64,000 bases of DNA from Paratractidigestivibacter sp003150175 (GCF_964283195.1 NZ_CAXYLH010000001.1), one strand, 5' to 3'. Positions 8,914 to 18,559 are shown, counted from the stretch's first letter. Notes: generated from the letters alone by a model not told the origin. Made by a program: numbers and translations.

Positions 8914-11532
8914 CTACTCCTCCGCCTTGGCCTTTTTGGCAGTGGACTTCGCGGAGGACTTCTTTGTCGCGGCTTTCTTTGCGCCGACGGTCTTCTTCGT
9001 GCCGTCGGCCTTCTTCGCGCCGGCCTTCGCGCCCGTTTTCGCGCCGGACGCCTTCTTCGCGCCGCCGCGGCCGCGGGCGGCCTTCGCGGCCTCGCGCTTC
9101 TCGCGCCCGGGGCAGTCCATGTTGGGGCAGAGCTTCCAAGGGCCGCGCGCCGTGGTGACGACGACCATAGGGGCGCCGCAGTCCGGGCACTCCTCGCCTG
9201 TGGCCTCGAGCTTGCCGCGCGCGGGCAGCGGGTAGCTCGTGCCGCACTCCTCATAGTTCGTGCAGCGGATAAAGCGCTTGCCCGTCTTTTCGGACTTGTG
9301 CGCGATGAGCTTGCCCACGCGGCCGGCCTCGGCGCACGCCTTGCAGGTACCTACCTCGACGTCGGGCTCGACGTTTGTGGGGCAGGCGGGGTTGATGCAC
9401 TGCTCGAAGGCGCGGCTGCGGAAGGGGTGGACCTTCACGCGCGGGGCACCGCACTCCGGGCACACCGAGGCGTCGCCCTCGAGGGCCTCGATACGACCTT
9501 GCGGCAGCGGGTAGGTGACGTCGCACTCCGGCCAGCCCATGCAGCCGGCGAAGCTGCCGCGCGTCTTTGCAGAGGTCTTGACCACGAGGTCCTTGCCGCA
9601 CTTGGGGCACACGCCGATCTTCGCGTCGGCGGTCACGGCGTCGGCGATGGCCTCGCTCAAATCCTCGGTGTGCTCGATGAGCCCGTCCATCATCCCGGCA
9701 AGAAGGGCGCGGGAGTGGTTGACGACGTCGGTCTGGGTGTCGGCGCCCTCGGCGACCTTGTTCATGTCGTCCTCGAGCTCACTCGTCATCTCGGGCGTGG
9801 TGATGCGGGGCGCATAGGTGTGCAGCGCGTCGATGATCGCCATGCCCAGCTGGGACGGCTCGCACGGGTCGTTCTTGAGGTACTTGCGCTGATAGAGCGT
9901 GTCAATGATGCTCGCGCGCGTGGACTTGGTGCCGAGGCCGCGCTTCTCCATCTCTTGGATGAGCTTGCCCTGGCTGTAGCGCGCGGGCGGCTCGGTCTGC
10001 TTGGCGGCGAAGTCCATGGACTCGACGTCGCACACGTCGCCGACGTTGAGCTCGGGAAGCTGGTCGTCCTTCTTGAGGCCGTAGGGGTAGATGGAGCGGA
10101 AGCCGGGCTTGGCGAGCACGTTGCCCGAGGCGACGAAGGGCTCGCCGGCCACATCGAGCGTTACCTTGGTGCCCTCGATGGTCGCAGGCCCCATGAGCGT
10201 GGCCAGGAAGCGGCGGGCGATCAGGTTGTAGAGCTTCCACGCCGCGGGCTGGAGCTTGTCCGGATCCGCCGCGCCCGTGGGGTAGATCGGCGGGTGGTCG
10301 GTCGTCTCCTGCTTGCCGCGCGTGGCGGTGAGCTTGGGCTGGCCGAGGAGGGACTTGCAGGTCGGGGCGTACTGCGGAACCTTGGCGAGGGTGCGCACGC
10401 AGTCCTTGAGGTCCAGCGAGCTCGGGTAGACGGTGTTGTCCACGCGGGGGTACGAGATGAGGCCGTCCATGTAGAGGCTCTCGGCCAAGCGCATGGTGCG
10501 GGCGGGGCTGATGCCCTCGGCGGCGGCTGCCGCCTGCAGGCTCGTGGTGTTGAACGGCACCGGCGGGCGCTGGGTGCGGCTCTTGCGCTCCACGCCCTTG
10601 ACCGTGGCCTCCTTGGCATCGGCGACCTTGGCCCAGGCCGCGTCTGCCGCGTCCTTCTTCCAGAAGCGGCCCTCGGCGTGGCCGATCTTGAAGGGGTCGG
10701 AGCCCGCGTGGGCGGCCTCTCCCGAGATCACCCAGTAGTCGTCGGGCACAAAGGCCATGCGCTCGCGCTCGCGCTCGACCACCAGGGCGAGCGTCGGCGT
10801 CTGCACGCGACCGGCGGAGCGGGTGTTTCCCAAGCCGGAGAAGCGCGCCGTGGTGAGGTAGCGCGTGAGGACGGCGCCCCAGATGAGGTCGATGTACTGG
10901 CGGCTCTCGCCGGCGTCGGCGAGGTCCTGGTCGAGGTCGACGAGGTTCGCGAAGGCGTGGTCGATCTCGGCCTTGGTGAAGGCGGAGTAGCGCGCTCGGG
11001 AAACAGGCACGTCCGGGTTCACGTCGAGAATCTGGCGCAGGGCGTCGGAGCCGATGAGCTCGCCCTCGCGGTCGAAGTCGGTGCCAATGACCACGGAGTC
11101 GGCCTTCTTCGCGAGGTTCTTGAGGGAGCGGATGATGCCCTTCTCGGCCGGGAGCTTCTGGATCGGGGCCCACACGAGGTACGGGAGGCTCGCGATCTTC
11201 CAGCCCTTGATGTCGATGCCGTCCTTGAGGTACGGCTTGCGCTTGGACTTGTAAGGCGGGCGCTCGAGGCCGTCGGGCAGGTCGGCGGGCATGATCTCGC
11301 CCTCCGCATCGACGGCGAACCAGCCCTCCGAGTCGTTGAACTTGAGCTCGGTCGGGAAGTCGGGCTGGAGGATGTGCCCGCGCAGGCCGATGGTCACGCA
11401 GTCCTCACCGCCCATGCGGAAGCGATAGACGGGCGTGTCGTAGACCTTGTCCGCCTTGGGCTTGCCCGACTCAGAGAGCAGGCGGGCGATCTGGCCTGCG
11501 GCGTCGTTCTTCTCGGTGACGATGAGCTTCAA
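8914..11532 (-). CDS. topA: DNA topoisomerase I (type IA)
   Basis: An 872-residue type IA topoisomerase that relaxes negative supercoils. The TOPRIM domain opens with IVTEKNDAAGQIARLL and has the acidic motif GTDFDREGELIG near residue 155. The active-site tyrosine is in LISYPRVDNTVY near residue 360, with Val where most bacterial enzymes have Thr. Four C-terminal zinc ribbons follow, with CxxC pairs such as CPKCGKDL, CPECGAPR, CKACAEAG and CPDCGAPM, then a Lys/Ala-rich tail. The start is TTG at 11532 with AGGAT upstream. A promoter is predicted at 11593-11620. Confidence 0.93.
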   Translation of the reverse strand: MKLIVTEKNDAAGQIARLLSESGKPKADKVYDTPVYRFRMGGEDCVTIGLRGHILQPDFPTELKFNDSEGWFAVDAEGEIMPADLPDGLERPPYKSKRKPYLKDGIDIKGWKIASLPYLVWAPIQKLPAEKGIIRSLKNLAKKADSVVIGTDFDREGELIGSDALRQILDVNPDVPVSRARYSAFTKAEIDHAFANLVDLDQDLADAGESRQYIDLIWGAVLTRYLTTARFSGLGNTRSAGRVQTPTLALVVERERERMAFVPDDYWVISGEAAHAGSDPFKIGHAEGRFWKKDAADAAWAKVADAKEATVKGVERKSRTQRPPVPFNTTSLQAAAAAEGISPARTMRLAESLYMDGLISYPRVDNTVYPSSLDLKDCVRTLAKVPQYAPTCKSLLGQPKLTATRGKQETTDHPPIYPTGAADPDKLQPAAWKLYNLIARRFLATLMGPATIEGTKVTLDVAGEPFVASGNVLAKPGFRSIYPYGLKKDDQLPELNVGDVCDVESMDFAAKQTEPPARYSQGKLIQEMEKRGLGTKSTRASIIDTLYQRKYLKNDPCEPSQLGMAIIDALHTYAPRITTPEMTSELEDDMNKVAEGADTQTDVVNHSRALLAGMMDGLIEHTEDLSEAIADAVTADAKIGVCPKCGKDLVVKTSAKTRGSFAGCMGWPECDVTYPLPQGRIEALEGDASVCPECGAPRVKVHPFRSRAFEQCINPACPTNVEPDVEVGTCKACAEAGRVGKLIAHKSEKTGKRFIRCTNYEECGTSYPLPARGKLEATGEECPDCGAPMVVVTTARGPWKLCPNMDCPGREKREAAKAARGRGGAKKASGAKTGAKAGAKKADGTKKTVGAKKAATKKSSAKSTAKKAKAEE

Positions 11533-11592
11533 GGGTGGATCCTAACTATCTGTGGTGCCTTTGCGTCCGCGGCGGGGCGCTCCCGTGCGCAC

Positions 11593-11620
11593 ATTATATA
11601 GAGAAGTTAACGGGCGGCAA
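11593..11620 (-). promoter_or_regulatory. Probable topA promoter
   Basis: On the minus strand, TTGCCG (11615-11620) and a perfect TATAAT (11593-11598) are separated by 16 bases, about 60 bases before the topA start. The -35 element overlaps the stem of the tat-operon terminator. Confidence 0.55.
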
Positions 11621-11639
11621 GGTCTCCCTTGCCGCCCGT
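11610..11639 (-). terminator. Terminator after tatC
   Basis: A perfect 13-bp stem, with arms 11610-11622 and 11627-11639 and loop TCTC, followed on the minus strand by TTAACTTCTCT. It lies about 20 bases past the tatC stop. Confidence 0.85.
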
Positions 11640-11658
11640 CATGGTTTGTACGGATTGC

Positions 11659-12447
11659 TTATTCCTCTTCGAAGGCGTGCTGCTCGTAGTCCTCGCGCGT
11701 CCACTTGAGCGACGCCTTGCCGTCGCGGGCGATGAGCACGTAGCGCGCGACGGCAAGGGCGACCTCGTAGAGGCCGATGAGCGCGGCGAACATGAGGACC
11801 ATGGTCACGGGGCTCGCGTCGGGGGTGACGATGGCCGACAGCGCCATGAGGCCAACGTAGACGTAGCGCCACTGGCCGCGCAGCGTGGAGTACGGCACGA
11901 GGTGCAGGATCGTGAGGTAGAAGATCACGAGCGGCAGCTGGAACGCGATGCCGAAGCCGATCTCGAGCATCATATAGATGTTCAGGTAGTCCTCGGCGTC
12001 CGCGAGGTTGTTCGCGAACTCGAAGGTCTGATCGAGCAGCCAGCCGAAGGCGGCGGGCTGGATGACGAAGTAGCAGAAGATCATGCCGAGGAAGAAGAGC
12101 CCGACCATGGCGGCGACGGTGGGGATGACCCACTTGCGCTCGCTGGGCTTCAGCGCCGGGAGAAAGAAGCCCATGATCTCCCAGATGATGATCGGCGTGC
12201 AGATGATGGCCGAGAAGAAGCACGCCACCTTGAATCGGATGGTGAAGCCGCCCAGCGCGGTGAGGACCGTGAGCTGACCGCCGCGCATCGCGTCGCGGAT
12301 CTGGTCCATCATCATCTCGATGAGGGTCGGCGTCGCGAAGTAGACGATGACCGCGCAGACCGCGATGGAGACGACGATGATGGTGACCCTTCGGCGAAGC
12401 TCGCCGAGGTGGTCGAACAGGGGCATACGTGCGGGACCGATAGGCAT
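11659..12447 (-). CDS. tatC: Twin-arginine translocase subunit TatC
   Basis: A 262-residue six-helix membrane protein, the receptor core for folded proteins with twin-arginine signals. The N-terminus has the signature FDHLGELRRR, and the later SERKWVIPT and LPALKPSE region is also typical. The start is ATG at 12447, with GGAGG ten bases upstream inside the end of tatB. It is the last gene of a four-gene cluster (TPR protein, STAS protein, TatB, TatC) closed by a strong terminator. Confidence 0.95.
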   Translation of the reverse strand: MPIGPARMPLFDHLGELRRRVTIIVVSIAVCAVIVYFATPTLIEMMMDQIRDAMRGGQLTVLTALGGFTIRFKVACFFSAIICTPIIIWEIMGFFLPALKPSERKWVIPTVAAMVGLFFLGMIFCYFVIQPAAFGWLLDQTFEFANNLADAEDYLNIYMMLEIGFGIAFQLPLVIFYLTILHLVPYSTLRGQWRYVYVGLMALSAIVTPDASPVTMVLMFAALIGLYEVALAVARYVLIARDGKASLKWTREDYEQHAFEEE

Positions 12448-12452
12448 GGGGC

Positions 12453-13004
12453 TTAGGCCTCCTTCTCGGTGGTGGAATCAGTCGCGTCGGCCTCGGAGGT
12501 CTCCTTGGAGGGGCGCTTCATGGTGTAGAGATCGGCGACGGAGGGCTTCTTGGGAGCCTCGGGCTCGGCCGGCTCGGAGGGGGCGTCCGCGGCGCCTGCC
12601 GCGGCGGAATCCGCATCTGCGTCCGCGTCGTCGTCGGCCGCGGCCTTCTCGGCCGCCTCCTTCTCGGCGGCCTCCTTGGCCTTGCGCTCGGCCTCGAGGC
12701 GCTTCTTGCGCTCAGCGAAGGTCTCGGCGCGCTTGGGCGCGGGCGCGCCGTCCTCGACGCCCTCGATGTCGGCGTCCTCGTCGAACTCCTCGCGCTTGCG
12801 GTTGGGCTTCTTGTCGCTCATCGCCTCGGTGGCAGGATCGACGATCTCGGTCTGGACGACCTGCGTGAAGCCCTCCTGCGCGTTCCTGAACTGGCGCAGG
12901 GCGCGGCCCAGGGTCTTGCCCATGCCGGGCAGCTTGTCGGGGCCAAAGATCATGAACGCGAAGAGCAGGATGAGTACGAGCTCTGTTTCTCCGATGCCAA
13001 ACAC
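12453..13004 (-). CDS. tatB: TatA/TatB-family translocase protein
   Basis: A 183-residue protein with one N-terminal membrane helix and the family start MFGIGETELVLILLFAF, then FGPDKLPGMGKTLG and an amphipathic helix. The tail is long, acidic and Ala/Glu-rich. The length and the partner tatC suggest TatB, but the conserved glycine/glutamate positions do not separate TatA from TatB with certainty. No other tat gene is nearby. Confidence 0.85.
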   Translation of the reverse strand: MFGIGETELVLILLFAFMIFGPDKLPGMGKTLGRALRQFRNAQEGFTQVVQTEIVDPATEAMSDKKPNRKREEFDEDADIEGVEDGAPAPKRAETFAERKKRLEAERKAKEAAEKEAAEKAAADDDADADADSAAAGAADAPSEPAEPEAPKKPSVADLYTMKRPSKETSEADATDSTTEKEA

Positions 13005-13022
13005 TGGTGAGGGTCCCTTCGT

Positions 13023-13328
13023 CTACTGCCTGATGTTGAGGTCGTCGGCGACGCCGAGCAGGCCGAGCACGCGCGCCACGTTCTTCTGGGGGCTCGCGAC
13101 GACGAGCTGCTTGCCGGCCTCCTGCGCGCGGTGGGCGGCGCCCACCAGGACGCCGATGCCGGTCGAGTCGATGTAGGGCACCTGCGCGAGGTCGATGGTG
13201 ACCTCGGGCGCGGAGCCCGCGAGCGCGGCATCGACGGCGCTGCGGAGCTGGTCGGCGTTCGAGACGTCGACCTCACCCTCGACGAGGACCTTCGCCGCGT
13301 CGTCGCTGGTGTTGATGGAAAGGCTCAT
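13023..13328 (-). CDS. STAS-domain protein (anti-sigma factor antagonist-like)
   Basis: A 101-residue single STAS domain. The phospho-acceptor loop is visible as YIDSTGIGVL near residues 53-62, with the Ser that anti-sigma kinases phosphorylate in SpoIIAA/RsbV. No kinase or sigma factor is adjacent, so the partner is unknown. Its ribosome site AAGGAG lies six bases before the ATG. It lies between the TPR gene and tatB on the same strand with short gaps. Confidence 0.85.
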   Translation of the reverse strand: MSLSINTSDDAAKVLVEGEVDVSNADQLRSAVDAALAGSAPEVTIDLAQVPYIDSTGIGVLVGAAHRAQEAGKQLVVASPQKNVARVLGLLGVADDLNIRQ

Positions 13329-13351
13329 GGTTTTCTCCTTATGCCTCAGGG

Positions 13352-14203
13352 CTAAAGGCCCGTGCCCGAGAGGTTGCCCAAGGTGTCGGAAAGGCCCTGG
13401 GCGCCCGTCTGGGACGAGCCGGTGGTTGACGTGGAGCCGTCGGCAGAGGAGCCGTCGGCGGACGAGGAGCTGTTCTGCGCAGACTCCATGGACTGCAGGC
13501 GCTGGGCCGCGTAGGACTTCGCGCCGTACTCGTCATCGGGGTCGGTCTGCTGCGCCTTGGCGTAGGCGGCTTTGGCGGAGTCGTCGTCGCCGGAGGCCTC
13601 GTAGAGCATGCCGAGGTTGGCCCAGGCAGGGCCGTAGTCGGGCGCGGAGGCGGTGAGGTCCTTCATCTGCTGGAGCGCAGAGGTCCCGTCCTGCTGGTAG
13701 TAGGCGCACAGGGCCTTGTCCACGCGGACGGCGTTGGAGTCCTTGAGCGCGAGGTACTCGTCGTAGTACTTGACCGCCTTGCCCAAAAGGTCGTTCGCGT
13801 GGGTCGTGTCGGCGTCGGTGGTGCCGTAGTAGCGCACGTAGGTGCCCCAGGTCATGTAATCCTTGCCGAGGTTGAGCAGGGTGGCGAGGTTCTGGGAGTC
13901 GGAGGCGTACTTCTCTTCCAGCGACTTCACGGCCTCACCGTACTTGTCGTCGGCCTTGGCGATGTTGGAGTTGGTGCCGGAGTCGGAGGCGCTCGAGGAG
14001 TCCTGCGAGCTATCGGAGGACGAGCTGCTCGACTGCTGAGCCGAGGAGGAGTCGTCGCTCTTGCTCGACGAGAAGATCGCCTGGAGCGACGGGAGCATGA
14101 GCGAGAGCGCCATCAGGACCGCGAAAAGGACGATGACGACCTTGCCGGCGGGGCCGATGTTGCTGCTCTTGTTCGTGCTCTTCTTGGTGCTCTTGTTCGC
14201 CAT
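13352..14203 (-). CDS. Membrane-anchored TPR-repeat protein
   Basis: About 283 residues: a Lys/Thr/Ser-rich N-terminus, one membrane helix (VVIVLFAVLMALSLMLPSL), a Ser/Asp-rich linker, then three or so tetratricopeptide-like repeats, for example ALCAYYQQDGTSALQQMKDL and AWANLGMLYEASGDDDSAKA. The tail is again Ser/Gly-rich. It probably scaffolds other proteins outside the membrane; the partner is unknown. I start at the ATG at 14203; an upstream in-frame TTG has no ribosome site. It heads the cluster with the STAS and Tat genes. Confidence 0.75.
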   Translation of the reverse strand: MANKSTKKSTNKSSNIGPAGKVVIVLFAVLMALSLMLPSLQAIFSSSKSDDSSSAQQSSSSSSDSSQDSSSASDSGTNSNIAKADDKYGEAVKSLEEKYASDSQNLATLLNLGKDYMTWGTYVRYYGTTDADTTHANDLLGKAVKYYDEYLALKDSNAVRVDKALCAYYQQDGTSALQQMKDLTASAPDYGPAWANLGMLYEASGDDDSAKAAYAKAQQTDPDDEYGAKSYAAQRLQSMESAQNSSSSADGSSADGSTSTTGSSQTGAQGLSDTLGNLSGTGL

Positions 14204-14272
14204 GCGATGGCGCCTTTCTCGTCGTTTGCCCAAAGGGGGCGATTAGCCCACAAGTTTATAGATTATGGCAAA

Positions 14273-14301
14273 AGAGCCCTTCCCATGCCGGGAAGGGCTC
14301 T
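14273..14301 (-). terminator. Terminator after the class Ic aminotransferase gene
   Basis: Twelve-base arms (14273-14284 and 14290-14301) form a perfect stem, followed on the minus strand by TTTTG. Confidence 0.85.
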
Positions 14302-14362
14302 GGTGTGCGCAAAAAAGCGGAAAACGCGGTGCTCGCGCCCGGCAGGCCTGCCGACCAGCGGC

Positions 14363-15646
14363 TTAGCGCGCCGCCTTGGCAAGACGGGCGCTCACGAGCT
14401 TGACCGCGACGACGAAGACATCGAGCGCCTGGCCGAGCTCCTCGAGGGAGGGGAAGGTCGGCGCGATGCGGATGTTCGTGTCCTTGGGGTCCTCGCCGTA
14501 GGGCCAGGTCGCGCCGGCGCCGGTGAGCTTGACGCCGAGGTCGGCCATGAGGGCGACGATCGCCTTGGCGGAGCCCTCGGGGCCGTCGAAGCTCACGAAG
14601 TAGCCGCCCTTGGGATCCGTCCAAGTGGCCACGCCGGTGCCGTCGAGGCCCTCATTGAGCTTCTGCTGCACGAGCGCGAAACGCGGGCCGACAATGGCCG
14701 CGTGCCTCTTCATGTGGGCGCGGACGCCGTCGAGGTCCTTGAGGAACTTGACGTGGGCGAGCTGGCCGATCTTCTCGGGGCTGACGCGCATCGTCGAGAA
14801 GGCCGCGCGGATCTGGGCCATGTCGTCGGGGTCGGCGGTCACGAACGCGATGCCGGAGCTTGGGAAGGTGACCTTTGCGGTGGAGCCGAACTCGTAGACG
14901 AGGTTCTTGTTGCCCGCCTCGTGGACGGCGTCGAAGATGTTGAGCAGGTGGTCGCCCTCCCCCTCAAAGGTGTGGACGCAGTAGGCGTTGTCCCAGAAGA
15001 TGCGGAAGTCGGGCGCAGCGGGCTTTAGGGCGGCGAAGGCGCGCACGGTCTCGTCGGAGTAGGTGATGCCCGTCGGGTTGGCGTACATCGGCACGCACCA
15101 GATGCCCTTGACCTGCGGATCGTTCTCGACGTACTCGCGGACGACGTCCATGTCCGGGCCGTCGGGGGTCATGGGGACGGGGATGTTCTTGATGCCGTAG
15201 CTCGCCGTGACGGTGAAGTGGCGGTCGTAGCCGGGCGCGGGGCAGAGGAACTTGACCTCGCCCTGACGGCACCAGGGCTCGTTGCCGTCGATGCCGTGGG
15301 TGTAGGCGCGGCACACGAGGTCATGCATGAGGTTCAGGCTGGAGGAGCCATTGACGACGACGTTGGCGGGGTCGACGCCGAGGATCTGGGCGGCGAGCTT
15401 GCGCGCGGAGGGGATGCCGTCGGGCAGGCCGTAGTTGTCCACCGCGACGCCCTCATCGGTGAGGTCGGTCTCGGAGGTCAGCAGATCGAGCATCGGGCGC
15501 GAGAGCGCGGTCTGCTCGGGGCTCGGCTTGCCGCGGGCCATATCGAGCTTGAGGCCGAGGGCGCGCACCTCGTCGGCCTGGGCCTCGAGGTCGGCGATCG
15601 CCGCGTCGAGCTCGGAATCGGTCATTGCCTCGTACATGTTGGGCAT
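14363..15646 (-). CDS. Class I aminotransferase, aspartate aminotransferase Ic type
   Basis: A 427-residue PLP enzyme. It has the features of the Ic subgroup: the N-terminal ARGKPSPEQ, the NGSSSLNLMHDL region, PMYANPTGITYSDE near residue 195, and the PLP lysine probably in GSTAKVTFPSSG near residue 265. Related enzymes transaminate aspartate or similar amino acids. The ATG at 15646 has GGAGG six bases upstream. It is a single-gene unit with its own terminator. Confidence 0.85.
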   Translation of the reverse strand: MPNMYEAMTDSELDAAIADLEAQADEVRALGLKLDMARGKPSPEQTALSRPMLDLLTSETDLTDEGVAVDNYGLPDGIPSARKLAAQILGVDPANVVVNGSSSLNLMHDLVCRAYTHGIDGNEPWCRQGEVKFLCPAPGYDRHFTVTASYGIKNIPVPMTPDGPDMDVVREYVENDPQVKGIWCVPMYANPTGITYSDETVRAFAALKPAAPDFRIFWDNAYCVHTFEGEGDHLLNIFDAVHEAGNKNLVYEFGSTAKVTFPSSGIAFVTADPDDMAQIRAAFSTMRVSPEKIGQLAHVKFLKDLDGVRAHMKRHAAIVGPRFALVQQKLNEGLDGTGVATWTDPKGGYFVSFDGPEGSAKAIVALMADLGVKLTGAGATWPYGEDPKDTNIRIAPTFPSLEELGQALDVFVVAVKLVSARLAKAAR

Positions 15647-15730
15647 GGAAGTCCTCCTTCGTCGGTGGCCGCGCTGAGTATAGTATTAGCGCGGCGCTGA
15701 CGCGCGCGACGGCGAACGAAAGGTACCCAA

Positions 15731-15997
15731 ATGGACATGTTCGAGGTTCGCTCCGAGGACTACGGCGAGCTCCAGCGCCTGGTGGACGCGGTGTTCCGCC
15801 CCGGGATCTCCAGCCAAGCCACGGCGAGCAAGATCGATGTGCTCATGAGCTCGGACGCCTTCGACCTGTGCGATGACCTCGCCGAGGTGGTGGACCTGCT
15901 CCCCTCCCGCACCTTCACGCGCACGCAGCTGTGCGACCAGCTGAACTCCATCCTCTCCGGCCACGGCTGGGGCGGCGTCTACGGCACCGTCGAGTAA
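15731..15997 (+). CDS. Small protein of unknown function
   Basis: I do not recognise this 88-residue soluble acidic protein. It has no membrane segment or known motif that I can see. Codon use is like the core genes, and AAAGG lies about 8 bases before the ATG, which supports a real gene. A short GVYGTVE end follows a Gly/Trp-rich turn. It stands alone between two minus-strand genes. Confidence 0.6.
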   Translation: MDMFEVRSEDYGELQRLVDAVFRPGISSQATASKIDVLMSSDAFDLCDDLAEVVDLLPSRTFTRTQLCDQLNSILSGHGWGGVYGTVE

Positions 15998-16123
15998 GAC
16001 GCCGGGCCGGGAACGGCAGCGAAGTATCCGAGGCGCCGCGGAAAACCCGTCCCTGCCCCAGGTCGGCGTTCCCCGCGGGCGGATGGTTTTTACGCGCCCC
16101 CTGTTGCACCGCGCCGCAAAAAA

Positions 16124-16153
16124 CAGGCGCCCGGAAACGAATCCGGGCGCCTG
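16124..16153 (-). terminator. Terminator after yebC
   Basis: Twelve-base arms at 16124-16135 and 16142-16153 form a perfect stem, followed on the minus strand by TTTTTTG. Confidence 0.9.
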
Positions 16154-16182
16154 CGCGCACAGCGACGATGTGGACGGCGCGA

Positions 16183-16983
16183 TTACTCGTCCTCGGCGAG
16201 GGCCTCGGCGATCTCGTCGGTGATGTTCATCGTGTGGTAGACGTTCTGGACGTCCTCCAGCTCGTCGAGGCGGTCGACGAGGCGCTGGACCTTCTTTGCG
16301 TCGGCGACGGAGACATCGGTCGGCGTGGTCGGGACCATGGTGAGCTCGGAGCCCTTGACCTCGATGCCCTGGGCCTCGAGACCCTTCTGGACGTCCTGCA
16401 TCTTGTCGTAGGCGGTCCAGACGATCCACTCCTCGCCGGCGTCCTCGTAGTCCTCGCCGCCGGCCTCGGCGACGGCCATCATGAACTCGTCCTCGTCGAC
16501 GGCGTTCTCGCGGTCGGCGACCTTCTTCTCGTCGGAGTGGATGACCTTCTCGACGGCGATGGAGCCCTTGCGCTCGAACTGGAAAGCGACGGAACCGGCG
16601 GTGCCCAGCGAGCCGCCCGCGTGGGTGAAGGCGGAACGGACGTCGGCGGCGGTGCGGTTCTTGTTGTCGGTCAGGCAGTCGACGTAGACCGCGATGCCCG
16701 CGGGGCCGTAGCCCTCGTAGGTGATCTCGGAGTAGACGGCGGCGTCGGCGCCGGCGCCGAAGGCCTTGTCGATGGCGGCCTTGATCTTCGCGTTGGGCAT
16801 GGAGACCATGCGCGCGCGGGCGACGGCGGCGGCGAGCGACGCGTTGTTCTCGGGGAGCGGGTCGCCACCGAGCTTGGCGGCAACGGTGATGTTGCGGGAA
16901 AGCTTGGAGAAGAGCGCGGAGCGCTTGGCGTCGATCGCGGCCTTCTTGTGCTTAGTGGTAGCCCACTTAGAGTGTCCGGACAT
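16183..16983 (-). CDS. yebC: YebC/PmpR-family protein
   Basis: A 266-residue member of the YebC family, with the signature MSGHSKWATTKHKKAA at the N-terminus and the conserved YEGYGPAGIAVYVDCLTDN in the middle. Family members act as transcription factors or, more recently, as translation factors easing ribosome stalling at proline runs; which role applies here is not visible. The ATG at 16983 has AAAGGAG upstream. Single gene with a strong terminator. Confidence 0.93.
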   Translation of the reverse strand: MSGHSKWATTKHKKAAIDAKRSALFSKLSRNITVAAKLGGDPLPENNASLAAAVARARMVSMPNAKIKAAIDKAFGAGADAAVYSEITYEGYGPAGIAVYVDCLTDNKNRTAADVRSAFTHAGGSLGTAGSVAFQFERKGSIAVEKVIHSDEKKVADRENAVDEDEFMMAVAEAGGEDYEDAGEEWIVWTAYDKMQDVQKGLEAQGIEVKGSELTMVPTTPTDVSVADAKKVQRLVDRLDELEDVQNVYHTMNITDEIAEALAEDE

Positions 16984-17176
16984 GCACATCTCCTTTGGTT
17001 TGCGGCACGATTGCCGCGCACGGCATGAAACATTCACATGCTATAGGAAAGTAAGCCTGCGTGTAAAGTGTCTGTTGAAGTCGTGACAATACCTGCAAAT
17101 TGTAAATCGCCGACGCCGAGGGCACGCCTTTAGGGTATGTGTACACGGTCCGCACCCAAGCGCCGGGAGGTCTATT

Positions 17177-18559
17177 TTGGTCGCCAACCTCTGTATGCTC
17201 GCCGCCATGACGGCTGCCGTCGTGCTCTGCTCGTTCGTCGCGAGCTTGATTCCGGGCCGCCCCGTGCCCGAGGTCGTCTTTTTCGTCGTGGCCGGCGTCG
17301 TTCTCGGCCCGGGCTGCCTGGGCGTCGTCAACGCCACCCCTGGCCTTGACCTGGTGGGTCGTCTCGGCATGGGCCTACTCTTCCTCATGGCCGGCTACGA
17401 GCTCGACCTTCGCGAGCTCACGGGCTCCATGGGCCGCCACGCCGCGCTGTGCTGGGCGGTCTCGTTCGGCGCGGCGCTGCTGCTTACGCCCGCGCTCGGG
17501 CTCGGCCTCGACCAGACGGGCGTGGCCGCGTTCTCCATCGCGCTGACCACCACGGCCTACGGCACCCTCGTGCCCATCATGCGCGACCGCGAGCTGGGCG
17601 GCACGAGCGTCGGCGAGGTCATCGAGTCCTACGGCGCCATGGGCGAGATCCTGCCCGTCGTGGCGATGTCTTTGCTCCTCTCCCCCAGCCGCAGCCTCGG
17701 CGCGAACGTCGCCGTGCTCGTCGGCTTCATCGCGTTCTGCGTCTTCGTCGCCTCGCGCGGCCGCTGGGCGGCCGAGATGGGCTCGCGCCTCTCGCGCTTC
17801 CTGCACGAGAACGCCGAGAGCAGCTCGCAGCCCACGCTGCGCGCCGTCGTCGCCCTTCTTTGCGCGCTGCTCGCGATCGCGGCGGTGCTCGACCTCGACG
17901 CCGTGCTCGCCGCGTTCGCCGCGGGCTTCATCCTTCGCCACGTGACGCCCGCCGAGCACGGCCACCGCCTCATGGACAAGGTCGAGGCGCTCGGCAACGG
18001 CCTGTTTGTCCCAGTGTTCTTCGTGTACTCCGGCATCGGCATCGAGCTCGCCGCCGTCGGCGAGCGGCGCGGCCTGCTCGTCGGGTTCATGGCGCTTCTG
18101 CTGCTCATCCGCGCGTTGCCGCTGCTGGCCTCGCTCGCCCTCGCTCCCGAGACGCGCACCATGCCGCTCGGCGAGAAGATCTCGGCGTCGCTGTACTGCA
18201 CGATGGCGCTGCCGCTTATCGTGGCCCTCACCGAGGCGACGGCCGCCTGCGGCGCCATGGACGAGCAGATGGCGAGCGTGCTCGTGTGCGCGGGCGCCCT
18301 CACCGTGCTCGTGATTCCTATAATCACAAGCCTTTCCGTCCGCGCCGTCGCGGCACACCCCGTCGACGCCGTCCACAAGGTCATGGAGCACCCCAACGAC
18401 CTGCGCGAGATCGTCCACGAGCACCACGTGCACGCGCACGAGGTCGCCGAGGAGCTGCGCGAGGAGCGCCGCCACCTCCACGAAGAGGGCGTGCAGCTGA
18501 GCTCCGCGGACTTCTTGGCAAGAAGGGCGGAACTTCGCCGCAGGCACCGGCGCCGGTAA
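17177..18559 (+). CDS. CPA2-type cation/proton antiporter
   Basis: A 460-residue Na+/H+ exchanger-fold protein with about 12 hydrophobic segments. The early VFFVVAGVVLGPGCLG and GLLFLMAGYELDL are typical of the CPA2 family. The C-terminus is a charged His/Glu-rich cytoplasmic tail of about 60 residues (EIVHEHHVHAHEV) with no TrkA-N domain. The ion cannot be told. The start is TTG at 17177 with GGAGG six bases upstream. The last codons include the rare AGA-AGG pair within a GGCAAGAAG motif. Confidence 0.85.
   Translation: MVANLCMLAAMTAAVVLCSFVASLIPGRPVPEVVFFVVAGVVLGPGCLGVVNATPGLDLVGRLGMGLLFLMAGYELDLRELTGSMGRHAALCWAVSFGAALLLTPALGLGLDQTGVAAFSIALTTTAYGTLVPIMRDRELGGTSVGEVIESYGAMGEILPVVAMSLLLSPSRSLGANVAVLVGFIAFCVFVASRGRWAAEMGSRLSRFLHENAESSSQPTLRAVVALLCALLAIAAVLDLDAVLAAFAAGFILRHVTPAEHGHRLMDKVEALGNGLFVPVFFVYSGIGIELAAVGERRGLLVGFMALLLLIRALPLLASLALAPETRTMPLGEKISASLYCTMALPLIVALTEATAACGAMDEQMASVLVCAGALTVLVIPIITSLSVRAVAAHPVDAVHKVMEHPNDLREIVHEHHVHAHEVAEELREERRHLHEEGVQLSSADFLARRAELRRRHRRR

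Noticed and set aside
9298..11601. A 767-codon open frame opposite topA
   Set aside because: It is a shadow of topA, with no start context or domain.
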